From NCBI GenBank assembly GCA_011947345.1, contig JAAVTG010000243.1:62001-126000 (forward strand): DNA of 64,000 nt, written 5' to 3'. The DNA comes from Phytophthora quininea. Lineage: Eukaryota > Oomycota > Peronosporomycetes > Peronosporales > Peronosporaceae. The position numbers were made by a program, and so were the translations under genes. The notes under the pieces are model-generated. The model saw nothing but the letters and a program-made list of their open reading frames with translations, was not told the origin of the DNA and did no database searches. This document shows, piece after piece, positions 22,147 to 32,180 of this stretch (its first letter is position 1; every line of letters starts with the position of its first letter).

Positions 22147-22699
22147 AAGAGGCAACGCAATGACGACACGTCATCAATAACACCATTTGTTGCGCTAAAA
22201 GAGGCCCAACTAACCCAGACCAAGGAGCTTCACCTCCTGGGATTGGAATTGCAAAAAACAAACCGAGTTGCAGGAATAGGAGCTATCTGTTCGCCGTCAA
22301 CAAATCGACAATGAATCTTGAGCAGTTGAAGCTCAGCGAGTCCAACGCGCATGCATCCAAGTTCCGAGAGGAAGCGGAGCATTGGTGACTACAGCGCAAG
22401 GTCGTACTTCTTCGAGAGCGGCAAAAACTTCAGGATGAAGGTGTATCACAGTCGGACATCGAATTGCTATTACCGTTGACTGCGTATTTCTAGCATGTAC
22501 GCTAGGAGCTGGGATCGCCGCTCCACCCCATCCGCTTCTACAGGAATTGGAGTGTTAAGTTCATCGTCATCGTCAAGTACGCCAGTGATCGACTGCTCAA
22601 GCTCACGTCTCCACTCGGGGGTACAGGTTCTGCGACCAGGAGGTTATGAATAATACAAGCACACGTCACGTACTAAATGACACGTCTCATATGCTTTCT

Positions 22700-23822
22700 C
22701 TATTTCCCCAGCTGGACACGAACTTCTCGCAAATACTGGAACCGCATCTTCAGAAGGCCATTGCATCGTTCACTCTTGATACGAACCTGTGCCAAACGCG
22801 TAATGAAATAATTGTTGTCGGGGTGCAACTCGGCCTTGGGTGGTTTCTTGAATGCGGGAATCATGATACTTGACGCTTGAAATGCGGAATCGCCTAGTAG
22901 GTACTCGTTACACTGAAAATGGTCAGCAGGTCGGAGAGCCACGGGGCTGTTTATCCACACACGGTTGTCATGGACAGATCCGGGCCACCCCACCACGATA
23001 CTGCGTACTCTCGCGACATCATCACATGTGACTAGTGCATTCACCGCATACGAAGCTTTTCTGCTGTAGTAGTCCTCGCCATTGTGCTGAGGTTTCGTAG
23101 CAAGTGGCAATAGTGTGCAATCGACAATTCCCACACAGTTCACGAAGCCGTGTTTTGCTTGGATTCTTTGGGCAATGAAGCGACGTTCAGCATGGTCTGG
23201 CCACGTTACGTGGTGTCTTCAAGCTTCAGCACAGCAGCAACAGCGCGGCAGAGGTAATTGTAAATCGAGCCGCCCGCCAGACCAAGCAGCTTGCCAATCT
23301 TAATAACAGAATTGCTGTTTCCATACGCTCCAAGAAACTTGAGCAGGATCAGCATGTGGAGGTGTGCCACCCCCCGAAATGGCCTTCCGTCTGCTGTCTT
23401 AAACGCTGAATTGTCCTTCAGGAGCTCCACAAGGCGAAAGAACTCGGGTCGGTACATACGAAGCTCCTCAGAAACTCGCTGTCGCTCGTGTAGTCCGTGT
23501 TGTATAACACTTTCATCCAGCGGTTCTTGCGTTTCTTGTAGGACGACGAGCGACCTGAGTAGCGCATGGCCTTCACTCGCTCGTGTTCAAGGAGCCAGAA
23601 CTCGTCGAGTTCGTCCTCACCAGAGTCAGCATCGCTCAGCACGTCGCGAATGATCGCCGCGGTATCTCTCTCCGACAGGATACCCCGAAGCTCCCTCAGA
23701 TCTCGCTGCTTTGCGGAGAGGCGCGGCATCTCCTTTGTACGTCTCAAAATTCCTTCGTCTTGCTGGGGTTTGTTAAAGATACTGGGGAATTTCCCGGGAC
23801 CACTTGGGACCGCCCGGACCAC
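22700..23822 (-). pseudogene. PIF/Harbinger transposase with two apparent 1-base losses
   Basis: DDE-type transposase read on the minus strand. It starts with an acidic N-terminal region (DVLSDADSGEDELDEFW), then YRPEFFRLVELLKDNSAF, GVAHLHMLILLKFLGAYG and a helix-turn-helix (GKLLGLAGGSIYNYLCRAV). The catalytic part has VGIVDCTLLPLATKP (first Asp), GSVHDNRVW, YLLGDSAF (second Asp) and RIKSERCNGLLKMRF (Glu). All three catalytic residues are present. Two frame changes, near 23455 and 23217, each require one additional base and may be assembly errors. A GGACCAC minisatellite lies at its start. I could not find the TIRs or the 3-bp target duplication. Confidence 0.8.
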
Positions 23823-23842
23823 CTAGACCACCTGGACCACTT
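23797..23842. repeat. GGACCACCT minisatellite
   Basis: Five tandem units of about 9 bases, variants of GGACCACCT, starting at 23797 and ending GGACCACTT at 23842. They overlap the very start of the Harbinger gene, so they may be 5' UTR or subterminal transposon repeats. Confidence 0.7.
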
Positions 23843-24031
23843 TCCCGCTCACTGTCCCCGGTATCTTTTATCCAATCAGGACGAACCACTACGGTGCTAG
23901 TTGATCAATACGCGAACGTTGAGTTGAGCGCTCGCACTGTGCGATGCGAACACTGCAAGCGTGCGTCGGCTGCATAAGTTGGTGTACGTCGATGCCAGGG
24001 GTAACATTTATTTGTTCCTGTACAGTCGAGC

Positions 24032-27000
24032 TTATCTAGTAGATAGATAGTTGTCAAACGTGTTCGACTGGTTTTGGGACAGCATCAGGCAGCGCGGGTT
24101 TTCCTTCGGGTCCCCGCATTTAACGTGTTTCACGCGACAGTCTTGGCAGGAAGTCGCCTTACGCTTCCTTGTAGTCGGAGCTTGTGCTACAGCAGCTCGA
24201 GTTGGCGGAGTTGAAGCTGTTGTTGCTGGATCTGACAAAGGCGCGTCGTTGGAAGCTGTTGACCTACGCGAGTTGAGCTGATACTGCTCGCCCTTCCTTA
24301 TTCTCATGCGCAGCTAGTTGTTTGTCATTGCAGTGCCCGGATAAAATTGCCGGAATATTTGCATGAGGTGAGCCGCTTTTCCACGAATGTTTTTGAATCT
24401 CTCAGCCTCTTCTACTAAGATGTTCATGTGCTCTTTGGAGATCTTTACAGGTGATGTAGGACGAACGAGCTCGTATTGTGGCTGCGTCGTGACATGAAGT
24501 GTCGATTCGTGTGATGAAGCACTGCGTGGAGGTGAACAGCATTCTTCTCCCTCCATTAAACGCTCTCTAAGTGTGTTCAATACGCCAGTCCCAATCTCTT
24601 TCTCAGCGGAAACAACGATGTGCTCATTCCCAGCTTCAATACACTGTGGCTGCTCACTCCTAACAATTTTGAGCTTGATCTTGCAGGATTTAGTAGTCGT
24701 TTTTTCTTCATTGTTCCCCATCGATTCATCAAAGCTGATCTAGTGAACGAACGGATACCATTGCAAACGCAGCTTGCAAAGTCATAAAGTTGGCAAAACA
24801 CTATTCGCTTCTGGCCAATGCAATTCGTTGCACGAAGCACATCGAATATGTCTCGTTGTAGCGCCTTCTCCCGATCGGTGGGATTACGAGCTACTTCTTG
24901 TTGCGATGGTTGGAAATGGAACAGTTTCTTTGATGTTGTAGCCGATTGTTTGCCAACCTCTTTCTGAATCAACTTGACTTTTGCTTGAACGGTTCTGTAA
25001 CTACGACGACGCAGCTTTAGACGAGTATTCTTGTTAGAATCGACAACAAGATTGAACATGATTGTTGTGACTAGCACACTGTCACCCCAGACTCGCGCAC
25101 ACTCGCTCTCTTCTCGCAGAACTTGACGCAAAAGTTCGTGCTCTTCTAACGAAAAACCCGCAGCTCCCTCACAATTATCACCATCCATCCGAAGGCAGTG
25201 CATGAAGTCGTCAGACTCTACTAATTCCGACTGCAATGTCGTGACACTTTTCAACAGTAGTTCCTTGATCGTTTTCATAAGCTGTCTTGACTGAGTAAGG
25301 TTAGCTTCCAGCGCTTTCTCATCAATTCCAGTACTCTGAAACATTTTCTTCCAGCTACTAAATAAAAATCTCGAGGTGGTGACGGTCGATACTGCGGGGC
25401 GGGGAATTGCAACTCCGAGACCAGTCTAAGCAAAAATCCATGTTCAGTGGTCGACTCTATCTGTCCATCGCCATACAACTTGCATATGGTAGCAGCTCGA
25501 CATGCTGCTATCAAGTCGGCGTTGCTAATTGCAGCATTTATTCCAAAGCGAGCACCAACGTCAATATTATGCTGTACAATAAACACGTCCAGAATTCTTA
25601 AACCGATCTCTACTCTAACTTCGCGCGCGAGCAGCTTCTTTAGAGCGGAATGAAAGCCCTCAAGCTGACTTGTTGAAATCACTCGAACCGCAGGACCACC
25701 GCCCTCACGATAAACATTTTCAGGGACGTATAAATCCCCTTTCTGGATTAGTTCTACATTGTTCTCAATACAACCGTCCCATTTTACTGCAGTATATCCA
25801 AGTTCGCTACCAGGAATTCTGGAGAGCACTTCACGAACATTAGCTTCCATCTCCGCAGGTGGCCGTAGTTCTCGGTCAACGTCATACAGTGCGCTGGACA
25901 GCTCTTTGCACACACGGTTGCGAAGCGACTTGCACTTCACCTTTTCACTGAATCGCTGAATTACGAGAAAATGATCCTGTTTAACCACCACAGAAGCACC
26001 ATACACACTTCCAACGAAGTTACGCACTGCAGAGGCATTATCTGACACCAAGTAGCACTCTCCATCACTTTGAAACTGCGACTGCACCTCCGCAAGCAGT
26101 TCCATGGTTTCTTCCTTGTTCTCAGAGCTGGTAAGTCGGCGACCAACAATCTGACCGATCTCGTTTTGTAGCAGCAGCAACATTTTCGCATCCACTAGAT
26201 TATCACGCAGTCTGTGACCCTCCCAGTTTTTCAGACGCTTGCAGAATTTGATGGGGTGGTCGATGCGTATTACTTTTTGACAACACATTGTTTCATGAGC
26301 ATCTCGCACAGAGAGCTGTTCAGTTCTGTGTGCTTCATCCAAGCAAACGTGAGTGATCCATGCGAAGTGACCGAGTTCCGCTTCAAATACGCTTCTGCGG
26401 TGGGTGGGGTTGGCGCCAAGTAGTTGGCGCCAAGTAGCTAGGATTAGCGCCATGATTTCGCCTCACTGTGTATGCGAACTTTGTATAAAGCTCGTAGAAT
26501 CGATTACGACGACGCCGCTCGAGATGATTTAAAGTACTCGCCAAGCCATTTGGTGCCATCATGCCTTCGTGCACGCGCTGCATTAACTGCTTCGAGAAGC
26601 CCATTTTCTTACTCATAACAAACGGCAGATGGATCATCAGATCTGGGTTGTGTGAGATGAACATTGATCCCAGCGTTGAGAAGGTTCTCGCTTTGCATTC
26701 CACTCTATTGCCCATGCACTGATACTTGATATACAATACGTTATACTTGCAGTCCATGTCTTCCACCGTCCGTTGTTTGCGCTCTTTGATATTTGGATCA
26801 CATTCGCAGTCTTTGAAAACCCAAGCAGGTTTGTTTAAGCGCCGTCCAACCTCCGGGATCCACACCAACCAAGGCCGAGAAAATATAGCGATAATGTCCG
26901 AGCCAGCACAAGTAGTTTCTGGATACACGAGCTAGGGTGGGAATGCGCGATTGTCCATTGCAAGTTGAATTAATCTCCTCTTTTCGTCAGCCGAAATCAT

Positions 27001-27189
27001 ACCTTGAGCGGAGTCACACACAGGAACTTTCATCTTGTCCAAGCGCCTCGACTCGGCGTTTGAATCTGTTTGGCGCCCCGCCAAGTACAAAATAAATTTA
27101 GCGGCGAACGTTTGACCGGAGTTCCGAAGATAGCTGAGGTTCACCGGAGATTCCGGGGACGGCAGGCCCCGGTATCTCCAATAAACCAA
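24032..27189 (-). mobile_element. Unclassified DDE-like transposon, decayed (DUF6729-like N-terminus)
   Basis: About 3.1 kb of minus-strand coding sequence with two in-frame stops (26932 and about 24311) and two frame changes (near 26440 and 25340). The N-terminal part has WLVWIPEVGRRL, then Cys pairs (CECDPN) and YNVLYIKYQC, resembling the DUF6729 domain. The middle has VCLDEAH, YLVSDNASAVRNFV, VVVKQDHFLVIQRFSEKVK and STSQLEGFHSALKKLL, where D...D...E spacing is compatible with a DDE nuclease. The tail is basic with a Cys-rich motif (CQDCRVKHVKCGDPKENPRC). I judge it a transposase by its multi-copy feel and location in a repeat block, but this is inference. No TIRs were found. Confidence 0.5.
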
Positions 27190-27214
27190 AAACCTAACCA
27201 GGAAAAGTTGTTAG

Positions 27215-27234
27215 CTCTCAGCTTTAGCTGAGAG
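27215..27234. other. 9-bp perfect hairpin
   Basis: CTCTCAGCT and AGCTGAGAG separated by two bases, just downstream (minus strand) of the RNLR pseudogene. It could be a 3' processing hairpin or chance. Confidence 0.3.
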
Positions 27235-27258
27235 AACGATTGTCCAAATGTCATTCGT

Positions 27259-27895
27259 TCAGCAAGAACTGTCTTGCTTGGCTATTAGAGCGTTCTTTTG
27301 TGATTCGCAAACATCTCCAAGTCGCCGGTCTCCACTCCCTTCTACAGCATTCCAATATAACGACGTGGGTTCTTGATGCTGGATCGGATTGATTGTAGGC
27401 GAGCAGGATGGTCTTGTTCTCCTGGAAGTTTTTCGAGAGCCTCGCCACGATCGCGTTCGACACGGCCTCGTTCTTATACCACGCCTCGAATAGTCTGATG
27501 CGCGCCGCGGGGTCGAGCAGTGATCTGTTGATTCTTGCATGGGCCGTCTCACACCTGGCAAAATTCTTGACCCGGTCCATGTGCTTCTTGAAGGCCTGGA
27601 TGAGCTCCTTGTTTTGCGGACTCTTGAGAGTGCGACCACGACGTCGCCCGAGAGCGCCGCGTACTTGCCCCATGACGTGAAGAGCTCGTCCATCTTGACG
27701 GCGTCGTTCATGGCGCTGTTGATTCTCGCGGGACTGACCAGCTCGTCCAATGTTTTGGCGTCGATCGCCCTCTCTTCCGAGATGGAGCTGCGTAGGTTCC
27801 TAGACAGGTTGATGGATCTCTCAGTCACTGCAACAACGTCGCTGACGCTGAGGAGAGAACATACCGGTCACGAGCAAGAGGCGGTAGACACGCGT
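27259..27895 (-). pseudogene. Broken RxLR-type effector candidate (RNLR...SEER) with WY-like helix
   Basis: On the minus strand ACG at 27895-27893 stands where a start is expected, followed by RVYRLLLVT and, in a shifted frame, CSLLSVSDVVAV, which together look like a signal peptide. Then comes RNLR, the acidic SEER eight residues later, and KTLDELV. After a second frame change near 27670 the C-terminal domain has RIRLFEAWYKNEAVSNAIVA, similar to the W-motif helix (LFxxWYK) of WY-domain effectors. Faults are the lost start and two frameshifts of differing size. The motif order supports an RxLR origin, and the fault pattern is that of a true pseudogene rather than a sequencing slip. Confidence 0.5.
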
Positions 27896-27979
27896 TATGG
27901 ACACATGTCGAGGGAGAAATTGCAGAGTGGAGACTTACGGACAAGTCGATCACCGGTGATCGCCCCCATCTTGTGCTAA

Positions 27980-28966
27980 TGAGCCGGACTCATTTTTCCG
28001 CACCTCACGATGGCGACCACAAGTTGCAAACACGGGACTACTGTATCTCCACGGTGTGAGCTACGACGACTCCGATAACCCAATTAGCACTGCTGTCTCC
28101 AGCTAAAGCAGGTTGAGCGGGCGACGCCGATGATAGCTCGTGCCTCCATTGCGATTGTGTTTTCCATCATCCCCCACTAGGGATGGGAAAATCGGTCGGT
28201 CGGCGTTTTCGAACCGACCACGCGCTCGTGCATAAATAAAGCTCGCATAAGGCGCTGGCTAAGGCGACAGCAATCACTGATACTTGAATGATCTTCATCT
28301 TGGCTCGACCACCTCGATCTGGTGTCTGCTACCACCGGGAGAACCTAAAGGTGACTTGCCCACTCGATCAGTTTTTTTAGTAGTAGTAAGGTAGTCTATT
28401 GAACTTTCCTAGTTAATAGCCTCCTTGTACGATCGTAGCCGCTTGACCAATGACGGCTCCTTCTTCTGGAGCCACCGTGCTGGCGGAGGGGACTGGTTGC
28501 CTATTGGGTCTCCGTCCCCTGTCATTCGCTTCAAGCATTCAACACTAATTTGGAGGATCAGGGTTTTCATCAAACGACAAAGCGCTTTGATTACCAACGT
28601 TGCGATCTGCTGCTGTAAATCGCAGCACTGCCATTTTCCCGCCAACAATCACAGCATTTTTTCCCGCGGCACGTGAACACATTATGTGACGTCTGCATCA
28701 CTGGTAACGACCTTTTAAGCGAGAGGGATGTAGCCTCCTTTTAGTCACGGCAATCATCTCCGCGGTAGTAAACACTTCGTCCATGCCGCGGCCCGGTGGC
28801 AGCGAGGATTCGTATTCACACAGCGTGTTGGCTTGAGCGAGACACAGAGGTTGTGTCGGCTTTTTTAGCTATGGGTCACAGCCTGAGTCGCCATACAAAA
28901 CTCAGGCTGTTTGTGACCTGTCAGCGATACATATGTTAGGAGATTAGGGAAAAGGGTAACCAATCA
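27980..28966. other. No gene seen; isolated repeat ends and a palindrome
   Basis: About 1 kb without a supportable gene. At about 28183 TAGGGATGGGAAAATCGG resembles the end of a hAT transposon, but no partner end was found nearby. At 28873-28919 an interrupted palindrome has arms GTCACA...GCCTGAGT and ACTCAGGC...TGTGAC, just outside the Crypton-like element. Confidence 0.35.
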
Positions 28967-29086
28967 AAAAGTGTGATATCGTGTTACTGATGGCACATTT
29001 CAATCGTGTGAATCCATGTGACACTAAAAACGTTAAATCGTGTTAAAGTGTGTTACCTGCGCCGTGCGGCACGACTTCGTAGCGCG

Positions 29087-29707
29087 CTACTTGCTGGTCG
29101 TGCGGCGCGTCTTCTTCCCAGTCATCGCCGCCTTCTTCCCTATCACTGTTGCCTTCTTGCCTTTCGCCACTGCCTTCTTCGCCGGCGCCCTTGGTTTCTT
29201 CGCCGGGGTCTTCGCCTTGGAAGCCTTGGCCTTCGCCGGCGCGCGACGGCGCTTCTTTGACACCACATCTGCTGGCGCCTCGGCGGTGGCGGCGTCAGCC
29301 TCTGTGGCGACTGTGGTCTCGGCAGCAGCGGGCTCCCTGGTGTCCATTCCTTCGCCATGCTGCTCCCCTTCTTGCCCTTCACCCTGGTGCTCTCCTTCAT
29401 CCCCCTCAAGGCTTGCGCCAACCGTCTGGGCGATCACGCGCAGCCACCGCTCTAGCCTGTCCAAGCGGCTTTCTTCCACGCATGATTCGCTAGCGTTCTC
29501 TAGAACTTCTCCATACGCCGCATACAGAGACGGACTCCACACTCTACCTGTACCTTGGAGGTGACTGCCGATGACGTGCGTCCTGAAGCTAGCATAGCGG
29601 AGGAGCTTGTTGCAGGGCCACTCCCTCCCGCTATCGGCGTCCGAGCACGGGTAGGTGCAGCGTAGAGTCTCGGTAGCCTTCGCGACTTGAGCGTACGTCT
29701 TTGGCAT
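29087..29707 (-). CDS. Small protein with Cys/His cluster and histone-H1-like tail, next to Crypton recombinase
   Basis: Intact frame of 206 aa from the ATG at 29707. Residues 15-50 have CTYPCSDADSGREWPC and SFRTHVIGSH, a C-x3-C...C...H...H arrangement compatible with a zinc finger. A helix follows (SRLDRLERWLRVIAQTVG), then a Glu/Gly-rich linker (about 105-125), and a C-terminal 60 residues of Lys/Ala/Pro repeats (KKRRRAPAKAKASKAK, PAKKPRAPAKK) like the tail of histone H1. It lies on the same strand, downstream of the recombinase, between two GTGTGAT-rich stretches, so it probably belongs to the same mobile unit. Role unknown; DNA binding is likely. It is unbroken while its neighbour is not. 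Confidence 0.6.
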   Translation of the reverse strand: MPKTYAQVAKATETLRCTYPCSDADSGREWPCNKLLRYASFRTHVIGSHLQGTGRVWSPSLYAAYGEVLENASESCVEESRLDRLERWLRVIAQTVGASLEGDEGEHQGEGQEGEQHGEGMDTREPAAAETTVATEADAATAEAPADVVSKKRRRAPAKAKASKAKTPAKKPRAPAKKAVAKGKKATVIGKKAAMTGKKTRRTTSK

Positions 29708-29755
29708 CTTTCGGAATGAGGGGAGAAGGCTACTTAACACTTTTATGTTGCTAAA

Positions 29756-29897
29756 TCACAAAATATAATCACCCTGTGATTTCGAATTATTTAAAATTGT
29801 TAAATACACCTAATTAATGTTATCTAGTGTGACACTGTGATTCAATGTGCGGTATTGTGACACTTGAATGTGATATCACATGAAACAGTGTCACTTG
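29756..29897. repeat. GTGTGAT/GTGACAC motif cluster between the two Crypton genes
   Basis: AT-rich 140-base spacer containing CTGTGATT, AGTGTGACACTGTGATT, TTGTGACACTT, TGTGATATCACA (a palindrome) and AGTGTCACTT. It separates the recombinase stop from the start of the small basic protein. Confidence 0.6.
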
Positions 29898-31944
29898 TTA
29901 TTCAGCGTCAAATACCGAGCTTGCTCCTGCCTTCTCAATCCTTTTCCTCATTGCGTCCAGCGTCAACTGTAGCCTCTGGCACTTTCGCTCGAGTACTTGA
30001 GCAACCGCTTCTGGTGGCACATGATCTCTGGCAGATACAAACTCAATGGCGTCATATAAAACCTTGCGCCGCTTGCAGTACTGGCGTTCCACGTCGCTCG
30101 ATCTCCACTTCGCCCCACATCGCGACTCCAGATCCTGCACCGCTGGGCCACCAGCGACACCCCTCGTGTATTCCGCCCAAACCTCAACCACAGAGCGCAA
30201 ACCTCGGGCAAAGCGATACGCGGTCGGCGGCTCTATCTGACGCTCGCTCAACTGTTGAGCTTGGTCAGATGCTGACACCAGCTGGAATCGGCCACCGACA
30301 AGCGAGCAAACTAGGGTATGCGTAGCACGAAGAGAGTCCTCAATAGCCGTCAGTCGGAGCCCAGTGCTGGCAAAGTTACTTTCTAAAACGTTGGTAAGAA
30401 TTGGTAGAGCGGCACGTACAGTGGTGATCAAACCTGTATCCGATTCACTTTGAAGTCGCTGTAGCTGTACTTTCCCAAACGCTTGGAAAGCATCGGTAGA
30501 GAAGAGAGCATGCTGGAACAGGGGTGCTTTGGGTACGCCTTTTGAAGAAGCACTGCGTCCTGAAGCACCACGTCTCGTAAATTCGATAGTAAACGGAGAA
30601 AACCTTGGCCTGCAATGTCACGAATCTCTCCATTATCAAACTGATGTTGGCACGTGCCAATCCAGGGAACACCGAAGCTCGCAGAGTCTCCGGGATAGAG
30701 CACTCAGCACGCGGGAGAAAAATTCCCCACCACCTGCATTAAAACCAGCTAACGCCCTGACAACTTCACAAGGAAGAGTAGTCAGATAACAACCCTCCAT
30801 TTTCTCGTTGTTCCATCGACCACCTCTCCGGATACTGGCTTCGGATGCGCCCATACCTTCGGCTATGACGCATGAGCTTATTCTACGGATCTGGGTCACC
30901 TGTTATATCAATTAGAAATAGTGTCAATCAGTGTTATGTATAAGCAGTGTGATTCACATCGTGTGATTCCATGTGATTTATTGTGACCTGTGAAAAATGT
31001 CACACGTTAATGAATGGCACATGGTAACAAATGTCACTTGTGAAAACGTGTGATCCGGTACCTTTTGCGGTTGACGCCGCACGCTTTCAACGCTTTCTTC
31101 AGCCCACTAGCTTGGGCGCTATACGAGATCTCGCGGTCCTTGATCTTGCCATCAATGAGCTGGATGTTGTATCACGACGACCGCTCCTGAAGATCAGGGA
31201 ACGCCTCCCCGAGCACATGAAATCGCCAGAAGAAATACATGGCCAACGCTCCAATCCGGCACACCATCACGTCGCGATGCCGAATGCAGCCTCCATATTC
31301 GATCCGGTCGAACCGGTTCATCTTGCCTTGATCCATCACAGCCAGGGCGGCCATGCATGTCGTTGGGCCCTCGTTCGGTAGCTCCATAGAGAAGAGATCC
31401 GGCAACTGCAGCTTCCGTGTCGTCTCTCCTCGCGCCATTAGAGCGTGTCCAAACAGTAGATCGACGCGATCCCAAAGCCCGCGTCCCGAGTTCTGTGCCA
31501 TGAAGTACTCAGCAACGTTCTTCAACTGATCAGTCGAGTAGGTGTCTTGAACAGTTCCCTTGCCACGGTCGTCGAACTTCTCGCGCTTGCGTTTGGCTCG
31601 TTCCCGCTTGTGCGTCCGCAGATACTCTGAGAGAGCTTTTCCGCGTGGGTGGGGCATGGGCCCAACCCCTAACGACTACTGCGTGCTGTACAGGTCAACC
31701 ATCGCTTTGACGTACCCTTCCAGGCCCTCTGCGGAGAGGGGGACGACCTCTCCATTTTCTATGCGTCGTGAGCCTCGCGGACGCACCACCTCGAAAAAGC
31801 AGAAGCTTTCCCTCCGTGACGACACTGCCGTCGACGAACGCTCGGGTTGCACACCAGCCTAGCCATTCTTGCTGCGTTTGGCTCGTAGCTGCGCCTGGTG
31901 TTGTGCGCACGCCGCTGGAGGCTGTCCGCTACAACCTGCTGCAC
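29898..31944 (-). pseudogene. Crypton-type tyrosine recombinase with GCR1_C-like tail
   Basis: In minus-strand order: RRAHNTRRSYEPNAARM (core-binding start), EGKLLLF, a frameshift at about 31795, SRRIENGEVVPLSAEGLEGY, an in-frame TAG at about 31678, HPRGKALSEYLRTHKRER, and HRDVMVCRIGALAMYFFWRFH. A TGA follows at about 31172, then a GT...AG intron (about 31053-30900). The catalytic C-terminus is ASIRRGGRWNNEKMEGCYLTTLP, whose Tyr in CYLT is the expected nucleophile. The tail has AYRFARGLRSVVEVW and RCGAKWRSSDVERQYCKRRK, like the GCR1_C domain. The His of the usual H-x-x-R box appears as Gln. Two nonsense codons and at least two frame changes show decay. Confidence 0.75.
30900..31056. repeat. 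GTGTGAT/GTGACAC motif cluster in Crypton intron
   Basis: Within about 155 bases the words GTGTGAT, TGTGATT, GTGACC, TGTCAC and GTGTCA occur more than ten times on the two strands. The stretch is bounded by a GT...AG pair on the minus strand and lies between recombinase exons. The same words are dense at 28967-29056, 29756-29897 and 32056-32180. Confidence 0.6.
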
Positions 31945-32180
31945 GGCGCCTTGACGGCGGCGTTGTTGGCGATCGCTCGTGCTGCGTTCTCCGCCATCGG
32001 CAAATCTTGGAATGAGTGGATGTCTGGTCCGCGGCGCCCCTCTCCCAGAACCGCCCTTTCCCAGATTTTATTTCGTGTTATTCACACGCTTTCACATGTA
32101 CTCACTGAGGGTGAAAATGTGTGATCCACTACAACATGGAATGACTGTGATGGAGATTTACATGGTTTCACAATTTAACT

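Larger units (their letters stand above)
28967..32180 (-). mobile_element. Crypton-like tyrosine-recombinase element, decayed
   Basis: A minus-strand recombinase gene (31944-29898) with Crypton features is followed by a small basic protein gene (29707-29087). Non-coding stretches at 28967-29056, 29756-29897, 30900-31056 and 32056-32180 are dense in GTGTGAT, GTGACAC and TGTCAC words, which flank and separate the coding parts. Cryptons integrate with a tyrosine recombinase and lack terminal inverted repeats, so I set the limits by the motif-rich stretches; they are approximate. The recombinase has two nonsense codons and frame changes, so this copy cannot act alone. Confidence 0.65.

Noticed and set aside
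28180..28215. hAT-like transposon end (TAGGGATGGGAAAATCGG)
   Set aside because: No matching inverted end or target duplication within several kilobases and no hAT transposase; too little to annotate.
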